Below, in pieces: positions 1-6,666 of a stretch of 8,973 nucleotides of DNA (the stretch's first letter is position 1; each line of letters begins with the position of its first letter). The notes below the pieces were generated by a model that did no database searches, had not been told where the DNA came from, and saw nothing but the letters and a program-made list of their open reading frames with translations. Made by a program: the position numbers and the translations under genes. The stretch spans positions 181 to 9,153 of the forward strand of contig PMKK01000159.1 of the NCBI GenBank assembly GCA_003157715.1, given 5' to 3'. This stretch comes from Actinomycetota bacterium (GTDB lineage: Bacteria; Actinomycetota; Thermoleophilia; UBA2241).

Positions 1-869
1 CCGTCGAAGGCCGCCTGAACGCTGCCGAGCGAGTCCTCGGCGCGGGCCAGGGCACGGGCGATCTCGGGCGAGGTCGTGGGCCGCGCGGCCAGCATGGCGT
101 AGCCGTCGACGATGCGCTGCGCGGCGTCCAGGTAGTAGGTCAGGAAGCTGCGCGCGGCGTCGACCTTGCGGGGCCGCGAGGCGAGCTCCTCGAGGATCTG
201 GTCGGCCGTCTGGCAGAGCGCCACGACCTTGTCCTGGACGCTGCGCTTGCCGATCGCGCCGGCCGTGGCGCGAATGGCGTCGACCTGGCCGCGGGCGCCG
301 AGGATGACCTCGCTCGCCCCTTCGTCGGTGCCCTTGGGCAGAGGCGGGCGGGCCGCCGGCGGCAGCAGGCGCGGGTCCTGGGGCGGCGCCGGCAGCGTGT
401 CGCGCGGCGCGTCGCCGAACATCACGGCGCGATAGTAAGGCCGCAGGTAGAGCGCGTGAGCCACCGAGCCCGCCGACACGAAGAGCTGCAGCGCGGCGAA
501 GCCGCGAAACAGCGGCGTCCCGAATGAGGCGACCGTGAGGATCAGCGGGATGAGGTAGGCAAAACCGGCGAGCGTCCAGGCGGCATGACGGGCGCGGACA
601 CCGACGTAGATGAAAGCGAGCCAGTTGAAGAAGCCCAGGGTGAAGGTCCAGCCGATCCACAGCGAGTGGCGCCACCAGAACCGAAAGCGCGCGCGAGACG
701 GGGCGAACGGCGCGTAGTCGCCCTCGTAGGGCGCGACCCCGACCGCGGTGCTGGCCTTGAGCTGCTGCACGTCGCGCACCTTGGTGGCCGGATGGCCGTT
801 CTCGCAGGCGCCGTAGGGTGTGAGCCACACCCAGCGGTCACAGACCTCGCAGAATCCTCCGAGCGGCAT
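1..869 (-). CDS. XpaC-like membrane protein with N-terminal zinc ribbon (3' end missing)
   Basis: The frame is open from ATG at 869 to the window edge, giving the first 289 residues. Residues 7-26 carry C7-x2-C10, C22 and H26 in the pattern CEVC...CENGH, a small zinc-ribbon-like knuckle. Three hydrophobic segments follow at about 70-90, 97-115 and 124-143, then a proline-rich linker (about 155-180). From about 185 to the edge is a charged helical region with YYLDAAQRIVDGYAML, which resembles the XpaC family (named for 5-bromo-4-chloroindolyl phosphate hydrolysis; biochemical role unclear). XpaC proteins often neighbour TelA-type tellurite-resistance proteins, so a telA-like gene could lie beyond the left edge. 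A GAAAGG Shine-Dalgarno-like stretch lies about 10 nt before the ATG. The gene is divergent from the HEAT-like gene, with 132 nt between starts. The membrane topology and zinc motif are seen; the family name is recognition from memory. Confidence 0.7.
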   Translation of the reverse strand, partial: MPLGGFCEVCDRWVWLTPYGACENGHPATKVRDVQQLKASTAVGVAPYEGDYAPFAPSRARFRFWWRHSLWIGWTFTLGFFNWLAFIYVGVRARHAAWTLAGFAYLIPLILTVASFGTPLFRGFAALQLFVSAGSVAHALYLRPYYRAVMFGDAPRDTLPAPPQDPRLLPPAARPPLPKGTDEGASEVILGARGQVDAIRATAGAIGKRSVQDKVVALCQTADQILEELASRPRKVDAARSFLTYYLDAAQRIVDGYAMLAARPTTSPEIARALARAEDSLGSVQAAFD

Positions 870-911
870 CTGTCTCAGGACCTTTCGGCACGTTCGCTCA
901 TCCAGAAGCTA

Positions 912-917
912 AGCATA
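912..917 (-). promoter_or_regulatory. Possible -10 box for the XpaC-like gene
   Basis: TATGCT on the minus strand lies 42 nt upstream of the ATG at 869, in the divergent intergenic region. It fits TAnnnT, but no convincing -35 hexamer lies 16-18 nt further upstream, so this is a weak call. Confidence 0.25.
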
Positions 918-966
918 GCCCGAGGCCGTGGGCGGTACACCTTTCCGACGCGACGACGCCTTGCCC

Positions 967-995
967 GTGACGGCCGGGCGCCGGGTCGCTAGCAT
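967..995 (+). promoter_or_regulatory. Candidate leaderless promoter of the HEAT-like gene
   Basis: GTGACG (967-972) resembles a -35 box and TAGCAT (990-995) a -10 box, with a 17-bp spacer. Only six bases separate the -10 box from the ATG at 1002, which puts the expected transcription start on or next to the A of the start codon. No Shine-Dalgarno sequence is present, so a leaderless mRNA is the natural reading. The -10 box contains the in-frame TAG at 990-992, so the coding frame cannot extend upstream. Confidence 0.45.
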
Positions 996-1001
996 GGTCT
1001 C

Positions 1002-1916
1002 ATGGACGCAGACGTCACCGTTGCCCGCCAGCTCGTCGATGCCTACTGCGACGCGTTCGACGAGGGCGACTCAGAGGCCCAGGAGTACGCCGACGAGCAG
1101 CTCGCCGACTTCGTCGACGAGATCGACGACGCCACCGCTGATGAGGTGCTCGTGGCGCTTCTCGACCTGCCGCTCGACCCGGGCACGCTGGCGCTGCTGA
1201 ACGAGATCTCCGCCAAGCTGGGCCGGCGCGGGCCCGGCGTCGTCGAGGCGCTGCTCGAGGCGGCGCTGGGTGACGCGCCCCCCGAGCTCAGCCTGCGAGA
1301 CGTGGTCTCGGTCGCCGGAGCGGTCGGGGCGCTGCTCGAGGCCGCGACGCGCAACCCCAACGCCTCGCCGCGCACCGACAACGCCTGCTCTGTGCTCGAC
1401 GCCATGGCCGAGGACGATGTGATCCTCGGCCTCATCGAGGTGCTCGAAGGGCGGGCCGGCGACCGCCTCAAACGGGCGGCCGCCGAGATGCTCGTCGACA
1501 TCGGTGACGCCGCCGTCGGGCTCCTGCAGACGAGCCTGCGCGACCGCGATGCCGAGCCGTGGGTGACCGACGTGCTGGTCGACATCAGGGAGGGGCGCGA
1601 CCCGTCTCCGGCCGACGAGGCCGGCACCGCCGACGACAGTCGCGCCGCCGACGACAGCGACGCCGCCGGCGACAGCCGCGTCGCCGGCGAGGCCAAAGGG
1701 GACGAGGCCGATGCCCGGACAGACGACGGCCTCACCGCCGCCGGCGACGCCGAAGACGACGGGCTCGACGAGGCCGCCGGGTCTGCCGACGACGCCGGCG
1801 AGCCTCAGGCCGACGACCCCGCCGATACGCCCGGACGCCTGCCGGGCGCCGACGCCATCGATCGCGGCTACGACGACTTCATGACCAGGTTCAAGCGCGA
1901 GACCGGGCAGCGTTAG
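1002..1916 (+). CDS. HEAT-like helical protein with acidic Asp/Ala-rich tail
   Basis: This is a 304-residue protein of unknown function. Residues 1-200 are predicted to be almost wholly helical, with amphipathic Leu/Ala/Val-rich helices in pairs (for example around 46-72, 78-90, 100-116, 126-148 and 155-180), as in HEAT-repeat or PBS-lyase-like scaffolds. There is no transmembrane segment or signal peptide, so a cytoplasmic protein-binding role is the simplest guess. Residues 200-285 form a low-complexity Asp/Ala/Gly/Glu tail, very likely disordered. It includes four six-residue repeats at 209-232 (TADDSR, AADDSD, AAGDSR, VAGEAK). The chain ends in a distinct basic-aromatic motif, RGYDDFMTRFKRETGQR, which looks like a conserved peptide set on a flexible acidic linker. 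The ATG at 1002 is the only reasonable start, because TAG stands in frame at 990-992. The long open frames on the opposite strand here are codon-bias shadows. Confidence 0.75.
   Translation: MDADVTVARQLVDAYCDAFDEGDSEAQEYADEQLADFVDEIDDATADEVLVALLDLPLDPGTLALLNEISAKLGRRGPGVVEALLEAALGDAPPELSLRDVVSVAGAVGALLEAATRNPNASPRTDNACSVLDAMAEDDVILGLIEVLEGRAGDRLKRAAAEMLVDIGDAAVGLLQTSLRDRDAEPWVTDVLVDIREGRDPSPADEAGTADDSRAADDSDAAGDSRVAGEAKGDEADARTDDGLTAAGDAEDDGLDEAAGSADDAGEPQADDPADTPGRLPGADAIDRGYDDFMTRFKRETGQR
1626..1697 (+). repeat. 18-bp in-frame tandem repeat (four units)
   Basis: Four degenerate 18-bp units built on GCCGACGACAGC encode the hexapeptides TADDSR, AADDSD, AAGDSR and VAGEAK in the acidic tail of the HEAT-like protein. 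The unit is a whole number of codons, so copy-number change would keep the frame. Confidence 0.6.
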
Positions 1917-2216
1917 AGAGCGGTCGCGCGCGGTGGTAATCACCTGCTTCGTAGCGTAAACTAAATCTCACAATAACGAGCTGCTCTCGCCGCCCTCACA
2001 CTCCTCTGCCATCGTTGGCCCGGACGGCTGCCGTGAAGTCTCGCAACAAACTTCGCACAGAAAACGCCTGGTCGCGTTGATGCGCCAAGGGCCGGTCACC
2101 AGCGCCCTCGCGGACGGCCTGCTTGACTAATTCGAGGGAGACGCCGAGAACAAGAGAACAACACATAACAGATGAGAACAAGGCACTACAGGAATCACTT
2201 CAGGAGGTAGGTCAGT
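1917..2216 (+). other. Non-coding, lower-GC stretch; possible structured leader of the zinc-ribbon gene
   Basis: There is no credible gene in these 300 nt. Base composition is visibly more AT-rich than the surroundings, especially at 1950-1980 and 2140-2200. A TAAACT box at 1957-1962 could be a -10 box for rightward transcription, but I see no good -35. Weak adjacent hairpins can be drawn at about 2070-2086 (GG and CGC pairing with GCG and CC around a bulge) and at 2087-2124 (GGCCG pairing with CGGCC, plus an AAG/CTT extension). If transcription starts near 1969, the zinc-ribbon gene would have a leader of about 250 nt. A small minus-strand frame (1996-2181) and the start of a plus-strand frame at 2123 are not convincing genes. 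No tmRNA, tRNA or known riboswitch consensus was recognised. Confidence 0.4.
2202..2208 (+). promoter_or_regulatory. Consensus Shine-Dalgarno that fixes a TTG start
   Basis: AGGAGGT ends 8 nt before TTG 2217. This is the strongest ribosome binding site on the plus strand in the window and decides the start of the zinc-ribbon gene. The first in-frame ATG, at 2244, would cut off the first cysteine of the CxxC pair. Confidence 0.8.
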
Positions 2217-2450
2217 TTGAGCCCCACACGACAGTTCGCGTGCATGAGTTGCGGACAGCACTTCGAACTATCACGCATCGTCGCCGACAGCAGCCTCAGC
2301 ATGACGCTGTGCCCAGCATGCGGCGGACACGAGGTCCAGACCATCGGCGAGAGCTCTCGCGAAACGGCGCCCCAGACGGTCATCTCCGAGCAGCCCCCGG
2401 CTGCCGAGCCCGTAGCGGGCGAGCCCGAAGCGGACGAGACCGCCGCCTAA
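2217..2450 (+). CDS. Small zinc-ribbon protein (FmdB-like)
   Basis: This 77-residue protein starts at TTG. Residues 9-35 form a zinc ribbon with C9-x2-C12 (FACMSCG) and C32-x2-C35 (LCPACGG), 19 residues apart, as in the FmdB-type and related short zinc-ribbon families. Residues 40-77 are an acidic, proline- and glutamate-rich tail, probably disordered. There is no signal peptide or membrane segment. Such proteins are usually annotated as putative regulatory proteins without a proven role, so none is assigned here. The start is set by the AGGAGGT at 2202-2208. The gene is monocistronic: it converges with the DUF5131 gene, whose stop lies 72 nt downstream. Confidence 0.75.
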   Translation: MSPTRQFACMSCGQHFELSRIVADSSLSMTLCPACGGHEVQTIGESSRETAPQTVISEQPPAAEPVAGEPEADETAA

Positions 2451-2461
2451 GCCTAAAGCAA

Positions 2462-2475
2462 GACCGGCGCCGGTC
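2462..2475. terminator. GC palindrome between convergent genes, possible terminator
   Basis: GACCGGCGCCGGTC is a perfect 14-bp palindrome 11 nt after the zinc-ribbon stop codon and 47 nt from the end of the opposing DUF5131 gene. It can fold as a 5-bp stem with a GCGC loop. There is no T tract on either strand, so it is at best a non-canonical bidirectional terminator. Confidence 0.3.
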
Positions 2476-2522
2476 CGCAAGTCGCGGCCCGATGCCTATT
2501 GCCACCACAGCTCGACGGCGCG

Positions 2523-3299
2523 TCAGGACACATCCCAGAAGGTGGCCTGACGCGCGACCGTGTCGGGCGTGACGCTCGTATCATCGCCGTCGAGCTGTGT
2601 GATCGACGGTCGCTCCTGCCATTCACGGCCGTCGAGCATCCTTCCGCGCTCTCCCTGTGTTCGTCCGCCCCATCCCTTGAACGTGAACGGCACGCCCGCG
2701 GCGAGGCAGTGGTCGCGCAGGCCGCGCAGCCATTCCGGACGCGGCGCGCGGCGCGCCGGACCCGACTCGCCGCCGGCGATCACCCAGCCGATCCCCTCGA
2801 GGTCGAGCTCGTCGAGCGGTCCGAGCAGGGGCTCGGCGCTGATGTGCCGCAGGGCGGCCGGCACGGTCCGCAGCGCGTCTGCCCGGGCGGCGTAGGCCAT
2901 GCTCTCGACGGTCACGCCCAGGTGGACGTTAGCGGGCCAAGGCAGGCTGGGCGCCAGTGCCGTCAACCGTCGCTCGCGCTTGGTCAGCACGTGAAAGACG
3001 TGGCGCGGCGACTGCTCCATGACGGCGAAGACTCGGCGCACGTAGTCGTCGGGGATCTCATCATGAAAGAGGTCGCCCATGGAGGTGACGAACACATGGC
3101 GCGGCCGGCGCCAGCGCAGCGGCAACTCCAGTCTTTCGGGTCGCAGCATGAGATCGAAGCCGTGTTCGTAGTGGTGACCGAGGATGCCGCGCCAGCGCTC
3201 GGCGAAGCGCTCCGCGTAGCAGTACCGGCAGCCTTCGGAGACGTGCGTGCAGCCGGAGACCGGGTTCCACGACTCCCAGCGGCGAGAGACGGTGCCCAT
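2523..3299 (-). CDS. DUF5131 / phage Gp37-Gp68 family protein
   Basis: A 258-residue protein. The N-terminus WNPVSGC-x6-C-x2-C (C17, C24, C27, ending CRYCYAERFAER) is the three-cysteine signature of the family annotated as phage Gp37/Gp68 or DUF5131. The pattern suggests an Fe-S, radical-SAM-like protein, though the function is not established. Further family landmarks are FVTSMGDLFH (70-79), LTKR (105-108), SAEPLLGP (154-161), GGESG (176-180) and FKGWGG (207-212), followed by the LDGREW segment near the end. The length is normal and no landmark is missing, so it should be intact. Relatives are found in phages and on bacterial chromosomes, often near a TcmP partner gene; no TcmP or phage gene is visible here. 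The ATG at 3299 is preceded by TACACT at a leaderless spacing. The frame is terminal in a minus-strand cluster after the SGNH gene, 118 nt away. Confidence 0.85.
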   Translation of the reverse strand: MGTVSRRWESWNPVSGCTHVSEGCRYCYAERFAERWRGILGHHYEHGFDLMLRPERLELPLRWRRPRHVFVTSMGDLFHDEIPDDYVRRVFAVMEQSPRHVFHVLTKRERRLTALAPSLPWPANVHLGVTVESMAYAARADALRTVPAALRHISAEPLLGPLDELDLEGIGWVIAGGESGPARRAPRPEWLRGLRDHCLAAGVPFTFKGWGGRTQGERGRMLDGREWQERPSITQLDGDDTSVTPDTVARQATFWDVS

Positions 3300-3305
3300 G
3301 GCTCC

Positions 3306-3311
3306 AGTGTA
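3306..3311 (-). promoter_or_regulatory. Candidate leaderless -10 box of the DUF5131 gene
   Basis: TACACT on the minus strand is followed by six bases (GGAGCC) and then ATG at 3299, the same spacing as at the HEAT-like gene. GGAG is too close to the ATG to be a normal Shine-Dalgarno. No recognisable -35 box lies 17 nt upstream, where the sequence is GC-rich repeat. Confidence 0.4.
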
Positions 3312-3333
3312 GCAGCGCGAGCCGGTTCGCCGG

Positions 3334-3362
3334 CGAGCCGGCGCCGCCCGCCTGCCGGCTCG
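3334..3362. terminator. GC-rich hairpin between SGNH and DUF5131 genes
   Basis: CGAGCCGGC (3334-3342) and GCCGGCTCG (3354-3362) are perfect 9-bp arms around an 11-nt loop. A further copy of CGAGCCGG at 3318-3325 could pair in competition. No T run follows on the minus strand. It may end or attenuate transcription coming from the SGNH gene just before the DUF5131 promoter. Confidence 0.4.
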
Positions 3363-3364
3363 TC

Positions 3365-3418
3365 GCGCCGAGCCGCGCCGATCAGCGCCGATCAGCGCCG
3401 AGCGGCGCCGAGCGGCGC
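3365..3418. repeat. 10-bp tandem repeat (five copies plus a partial)
   Basis: Units of the form GCGCCGAKCN run head to tail: GCGCCGAGCC, GCGCCGATCA twice, GCGCCGAGCG twice, then GCGC. The array abuts the stop codon of the SGNH gene (3418-3420) and lies in the gap before the DUF5131 gene. The two internal duplications (GATCA pair and GAGCG pair) suggest recent slippage. Confidence 0.8.
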
Positions 3419-4035
3419 TACCGCGCCGGCTGAGGTCGCTCGTCGCGCAGTCGCGCGATCTGATCGCGGAAAGCCGCCGCGACCACGTCGGCGCCGCGAG
3501 CGTTCAGGTGCACGCCGTCGATGGTGAAGCCCCCAGTGGGGCGGGGCTCCGCGGCGAACGCCGGCCGCAGGTCACACACACGTGCTCGCCCCGCGCGTGC
3601 CGCCGCGGCGTCGGCCGTCATCGCGGCCAGTTCGGCGACGCGCCCGGCGACGCCACCTTGTTCGAATGGGTCGGGCAGCACCGGCGGCACGCAGACCGCG
3701 AGCGGTGCGCGCGACAGGACGAGATCGAGGATGCGGTCGTAGACCGGCCGCAGACGGTGAGTGCCCGCCGGCTCGGCGCCGGACCCGGGCAGACCATCGA
3801 GATCGGACAGGTACCAGTCGCCCAGAAAGGCGTCGTTCACGCCGATCCAGACGAGCGCGAGATCGGCGGGTTCGAGGCCGGTGTGTTCGAGCCGCGCGAG
3901 CAACGCCGGGACGGTGTCGCCGCCACGGCCGACGTTGCGCAGCTCGTCGCCGGGCAGCAGGCGGCGGAGCCGCGCCAGGTACGACTCGCCGGGGTGGCCC
4001 TCGGTCAGACTGTCGCCGAGAAACGCGATCCTCAT
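3418..4035 (-). CDS. SGNH/GDSL-type esterase or lipase
   Basis: A 205-residue cytoplasmic SGNH-fold hydrolase with no signal peptide. The four SGNH blocks are present: GDSLTEG (7-13, nucleophile Ser9), the glycine block NVGRGGDT (34-41), GVND (65-68, oxyanion Asn67), and DGVHLN (173-178, Asp173 and His176 completing the triad). This makes it a catalytically competent serine ester hydrolase, resembling TAP/thioesterase-I or GDSL lipases; the substrate cannot be told from sequence. It follows hydE with a 45-nt gap on the same strand and is probably co-transcribed, although no clear Shine-Dalgarno precedes the ATG at 4035. Nothing in its sequence links it to hydrogenase maturation. Confidence 0.85.
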   Translation of the reverse strand: MRIAFLGDSLTEGHPGESYLARLRRLLPGDELRNVGRGGDTVPALLARLEHTGLEPADLALVWIGVNDAFLGDWYLSDLDGLPGSGAEPAGTHRLRPVYDRILDLVLSRAPLAVCVPPVLPDPFEQGGVAGRVAELAAMTADAAAARAGRARVCDLRPAFAAEPRPTGGFTIDGVHLNARGADVVAAAFRDQIARLRDERPQPAR

Positions 4036-4080
4036 GAGGTCGAGTGGGTCCGGCGCTCGCCGCTGAAGGCCGGGCGAGGG

Positions 4081-5160
4081 CTAGCCGTGCCGCCGCCCGC
4101 CGGCGCCGCTGCCGATCTCGCGGCCGATCGCCTCGATGCGGCCCTGAAGGCAACCGCGGCACATCTCGGCGGTCTCGCCGACACAGGCCTTGTCGGGGTA
4201 GATCTCGTACTTGGCGCGGTACTCGGGCGGGGTGAGGTTGGGCATGACGATGTTGGCGCCGCGCATGAGGCCGAGCTCGCGGCCGTCGACCTGATTGATC
4301 GTCGCCAAGGCAGTGGTGCTGGGAATGTTGGCTTGCGGGCAGGCGAGCCGGGTGAGGGCCACGGCTTTGTAGACGGTGAGCTCGTCGCTGCCGATCTGCT
4401 CGTCGGCCGGGATGGGGCGCTGCCAGGAGTGATCGCCGAGCGGCGTCGCCGGGTGCGAGATGTAGGGGCCGATGCCGATCATGTCGAGGTCGAGGTCGCG
4501 GAAGGCGTCGATGTCGGCGGCCACGCTGGCGCGAGTCTGGCCGGGGATGCCGACCATGATGCCGCTGCCCACCTCGTAGCCGAGCTCGCGCAGCGAGCGC
4601 AGGATGGCGAAACGGTCGGAGCGCCGGCCCGGGAGATCGGGATGGATCAGGCGGTAGAGCTCTTCGTCTGAGGTCTCGAAGCGCAGCAGGTAGCGGTCGG
4701 CGCCGGCTTCGCGCCAGACGGCGAGGTCGTCGTCGGGGCGTTCGCCCAGGCTGAGCGTGACGGCGAGCCCCGTCTCGGTCTTGATGGCGCTCACGATCGC
4801 CGCCAGCCAGTCGGTCTTTATGCCGTAGTCCTCGCCGGACTGCAGCACGACGGTGCCGTAGCCGAACTCGCGCGCCGTGCGGGCGCAGTCGAGGATCTCG
4901 TCGCGGCTCATGCGGTAGCGCTCGATCTCGCGGTTGCCGGCTCGCAGGCCGCAGTAGCCGCAGGCTCGCACGCAGTAGTTCGAGAGCTCTATCAGGCCGC
5001 GCAGATGGACCTTGTCACCGACGCGCAGGCGACGGGTCTCGTCGGCGGCCGCCCACAGCTCAGCGAGGCGTCGCGGGTCGGTCTCACCGAGCCAGGCTCC
5101 GATCGCGGCCCGGTCGAGCGGGCCGTCGATCGGGGGCCTTGGCGGGGATGCAGGTTCCAT
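4081..5160 (-). CDS. hydE: [FeFe]-hydrogenase H-cluster radical SAM maturase HydE
   Basis: A 359-residue radical SAM enzyme. HydE acts with HydG and HydF to build the diiron part of the [FeFe]-hydrogenase H-cluster in the cytoplasm. The radical SAM cluster motif is NYC-x3-C-x2-C (C63, C67, C70), within VHLRGLIELSNYC. Other HydE landmarks are RYRMSRDEI (81-89), GTVVLQSGEDYG (102-113), IMVGIPGQT (201-209), GIGPYISHP (229-237) and MRGANIVMPNLTPPEYR (299-315). C326, C334 and C337 (C-x7-C-x2-C) near the C-terminus match the spacing of the accessory Fe-S cluster ligands of Thermotoga HydE, which many homologues lack. A GGAG site lies 7 nt before the ATG at 5160. HydF, HydG and the hydrogenase itself are not in the window. 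PylB and HmdB are relatives, but the C-terminal signature favours HydE. Confidence 0.9.
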   Translation of the reverse strand: MEPASPPRPPIDGPLDRAAIGAWLGETDPRRLAELWAAADETRRLRVGDKVHLRGLIELSNYCVRACGYCGLRAGNREIERYRMSRDEILDCARTAREFGYGTVVLQSGEDYGIKTDWLAAIVSAIKTETGLAVTLSLGERPDDDLAVWREAGADRYLLRFETSDEELYRLIHPDLPGRRSDRFAILRSLRELGYEVGSGIMVGIPGQTRASVAADIDAFRDLDLDMIGIGPYISHPATPLGDHSWQRPIPADEQIGSDELTVYKAVALTRLACPQANIPSTTALATINQVDGRELGLMRGANIVMPNLTPPEYRAKYEIYPDKACVGETAEMCRGCLQGRIEAIGREIGSGAGGRRHG

Positions 5161-5354
5161 CTTCAGTCTCCAGCGCTCGAGATTCGTCTCGCGGTGGCGC
5201 GTCCCGGCTCTTTCGTTCCCGGAAACGGCCGCGGCGTCCCAGGAGACGCCTGGAGCTAGTGTAGCTGCTCCGCGCGTGGCGGCGCTCGTTGTGCCCTTCG
5301 CAGGCGAGATCGCTCGCCTTGATCTCTCGGAGCAGTCTGGATCCCGGAGTACGC
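5161..5354 (-). promoter_or_regulatory. hydE upstream region with candidate promoter and 5' hairpin
   Basis: TACACT on the minus strand (5258-5263) is a candidate -10 box. The expected transcription start near 5251 would leave a leader of about 90 nt before hydE. Immediately downstream GGCGTC and GACGCC (5233-5238 and 5245-5250) form a 6-bp stem with a 6-nt loop, so the mRNA would begin with a hairpin. No good -35 box is seen. The cysK stop is at 5355, so hydE may also receive read-through. Confidence 0.35.
5303..5318. terminator. Hairpin downstream of cysK, possible terminator
   Basis: GGCGAG (5303-5308) and CTCGCC (5313-5318) form a perfect 6-bp stem with an ATCG loop, 36 nt past the cysK stop. 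No T tract follows on the minus strand, so termination is only suggested. Confidence 0.35.
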
Positions 5355-6314
5355 TTAGATCTTGGCGGCGTCGGCGGTCTGCACCTCGGGCTCGGTGAAC
5401 AGCACGCTCGACAGGTAGCGCTCGCCGGTGTCGCAGAGCACGGTCACGACCAGCTTGCCGCGGTTCTCGGGACGCCGGGCTACTTCCCAGGCCGCCCAGG
5501 CGTTGGCGCCGGCCGAGATGCCCACCAGGATGCCTTCGCTGCTGGCCAGCTTGCGGGCGCTGGCGAGGGCGTCTTCGTTGCTGACCTTGATGACCTCTTC
5601 GTAGACCGCGGTGTTCAGCACCTTTGGCACGAAGCCGGCGCCGGTGCCCTGGATCTTATGCGGGCCGGGCTGGCCGCCGGAGAGCACCGGCGAGGCAGCC
5701 GGCTCGACGGCGTAGACCTTCACGCCCGGCTTGCGCTGCTTCAGGATCTCGCCGACGCCGGTGACGGTGCCGCCCGTGCCGACCGCGGCCACGAAGATGT
5801 CGACCTTGCCGTCGGTGTCCTTCCAGACCTCTTCGGCGGTCGTCTTGCGATGGACCTCGGGATTGGCCGGATTTTCGAACTGCTGCGGCATGAAGGCGCC
5901 CGGGTGCTCGGCGAGCAGCTCGCCGGCCGCGGCGATGGCGCCCGGCATGCCCTTGGCGCCCGGTGTAAGCACGAGCTCGGCGCCGTAGGCCTTGAGCAGC
6001 GCACGACGCTCGATCGTCATCGTGTCGGGCATGGTGAGGATGAGCCGGTAGCCGCGAGCCGCGGCGACCATCGCCAGCGAGATGCCGGTGTTGCCACTGG
6101 TGGGCTCGATCAGGGTGGTCTTGCCGGGCACGATGAGGCCCGCCTTCTCGGCGGCGTCGATCATCGAGAGGCCGATACGATCCTTGACGCTGCCTCCCGG
6201 ATTGAACGACTCGAGCTTGCCCAGAATGGTGGCGCCGGAGTCGGCCGACAGCGCCTGCAGCTTGACGAGGGGCGTGCCGCCGATGAGTTCGGCGATGTTC
6301 TCTGCGTAAGTCAT
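5355..6314 (-). CDS. cysK: Cysteine synthase A (O-acetylserine sulfhydrylase)
   Basis: A 319-residue, full-length PLP enzyme of the CysK family that makes L-cysteine from O-acetyl-L-serine and sulfide in the cytoplasm. The PLP lysine is K44 in NPGGSVKDR. The substrate loop is PTSGNTG (71-77), the phosphate-binding loop is GTGGT (179-183), and S267 in GISAG faces the PLP ring nitrogen. The segment [20 protein letters not shown], just after the asparagine loop, is typical of CysK rather than cystathionine beta-synthase. There is no C-terminal CBS domain. A strong GGAGGAG Shine-Dalgarno precedes the ATG at 6314 by 6 nt. The gene has its own upstream region with a consensus TATAAT box and palindromic elements, so it is likely regulated separately from the desulfurase operon. 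It would supply the cysteine that the nearby desulfurase uses. Confidence 0.95.
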   Translation of the reverse strand: MTYAENIAELIGGTPLVKLQALSADSGATILGKLESFNPGGSVKDRIGLSMIDAAEKAGLIVPGKTTLIEPTSGNTGISLAMVAAARGYRLILTMPDTMTIERRALLKAYGAELVLTPGAKGMPGAIAAAGELLAEHPGAFMPQQFENPANPEVHRKTTAEEVWKDTDGKVDIFVAAVGTGGTVTGVGEILKQRKPGVKVYAVEPAASPVLSGGQPGPHKIQGTGAGFVPKVLNTAVYEEVIKVSNEDALASARKLASSEGILVGISAGANAWAAWEVARRPENRGKLVVTVLCDTGERYLSSVLFTEPEVQTADAAKI

Positions 6315-6358
6315 GTGCTCTCCTCCATGTCCGCCGTAGTTGTCTTCACTGTCGTAAA

Positions 6359-6376
6359 GCGACGTCGCGACGTCGC
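6359..6376. repeat. 18-bp perfect palindrome in the cysK leader
   Basis: GCGACGTCGCGACGTCGC is a perfect palindrome made of two overlapping GCGACGTCGC elements. It lies between the predicted start of cysK transcription (about 6390) and the ATG at 6314, where it could be an operator or fold in the mRNA. Confidence 0.6.
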
Positions 6377-6396
6377 GCTTGGCCGGACCTTCGTCG

Positions 6397-6402
6397 ATTA
6401 TA
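6397..6402 (-). promoter_or_regulatory. cysK -10 box
   Basis: TATAAT, a perfect consensus -10 box on the minus strand, stands out in this GC-rich DNA 82 nt upstream of the cysK ATG. The -35 region is poor: TTGTCG is the nearest match, with a 15-bp spacer. Dependence on an activator, or competition by a repressor, is plausible. Confidence 0.6.
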
Positions 6403-6408
6403 AGACAG

Positions 6409-6434
6409 CATTCCTATCGACAAACATGCCTATC
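6409..6434. promoter_or_regulatory. Direct repeat over the cysK -35 region, candidate operator
   Basis: CATTCCTATC (6409-6418) and CATGCCTATC (6425-6434) are repeated with a 16-bp offset; each is preceded by GACA. On the transcribed strand they read GATAGGAATG and GATAGGCATG. They cover the spacer and -35 region of the TATAAT promoter, a usual place for a repressor. The half-site recalls sites of Rrf2-family cysteine or Fe-S regulators (CymR/IscR type), but that is from memory and unverified. Confidence 0.4.
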
Positions 6435-6456
6435 TCGACCAAGTCAGTAGGTCGAG
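6434..6456. promoter_or_regulatory. 23-bp inverted repeat upstream of cysK
   Basis: CTCGACC (6434-6440) and GGTCGAG (6450-6456) are perfect 7-bp arms around a 9-nt spacer. The element sits just upstream of the -35 region and shares a base with the second direct repeat, a typical position for a dimeric transcription factor. Confidence 0.45.
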
Positions 6457-6473
6457 CCTGAAGCGCCAGAAGG

Positions 6474-6488
6474 ATGAGGAATCCTCAT
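6474..6488. repeat. 15-bp perfect palindrome
   Basis: ATGAGGAATCCTCAT has 7-bp arms around a single central base. It lies between the 23-bp inverted repeat and the long hairpin upstream of cysK. It could be a further protein-binding site; the function is unknown. Confidence 0.5.
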
Positions 6489-6492
6489 GCGA

Positions 6493-6534
6493 GCGGCCCG
6501 TCACATAAGCGTTCTTGCTCATGCGACGGGCCGC
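6493..6534. other. 42-nt near-perfect hairpin
   Basis: GCGGCCCGTC (6493-6502) pairs perfectly with GACGGGCCGC (6525-6534). After one mismatch the stem continues with CAT/ATG, a second mismatch, AGC/GCT and a 6-nt loop (6511-6516). It lies 133 nt past the end of the Fe-S protein gene and 179 nt before cysK. It may terminate the desulfurase operon, but no T run follows on either strand. A REP-like element or a protein-binding site is the alternative. Confidence 0.6.
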
Positions 6535-6550
6535 GTGGTCGCCGCCGCCG

Positions 6551-6634
6551 GCCGGGCGCGGCCCTCTGCCGGCCGGGCGCGGTGCACGATCGGCCGGGCG
6601 CGGCCCACCGCCCGCCGGGCGCGGCGCACCGCCG
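6551..6634. repeat. 21-bp tandem repeat (four units)
   Basis: The 11-bp core GCCGGGCGCGG recurs exactly at 6551, 6572, 6593 and 6614, each followed by a 10-bp variable part that is C-rich in three of the four units. A degenerate unit precedes it at about 6530-6550, overlapping the hairpin. The period equals two DNA turns and seven codons. The array is between genes; the Arg/Ala/Pro-rich peptides it would encode in any frame do not look like a real protein. Confidence 0.8.
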
Positions 6635-6642
6635 TTTGCGGT

Positions 6643-6657
6643 CGCCCGCGAAGGGCG
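6643..6657 (-). terminator. Possible terminator of the desulfurase operon
   Basis: On the minus strand CGCCC-TTCGC-GGGCG forms a 5-bp stem, 9 nt past the TGA of the Fe-S protein gene (6667-6669). There is no U tract. Confidence 0.3.
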
Positions 6658-6666
6658 GTTCTCAGG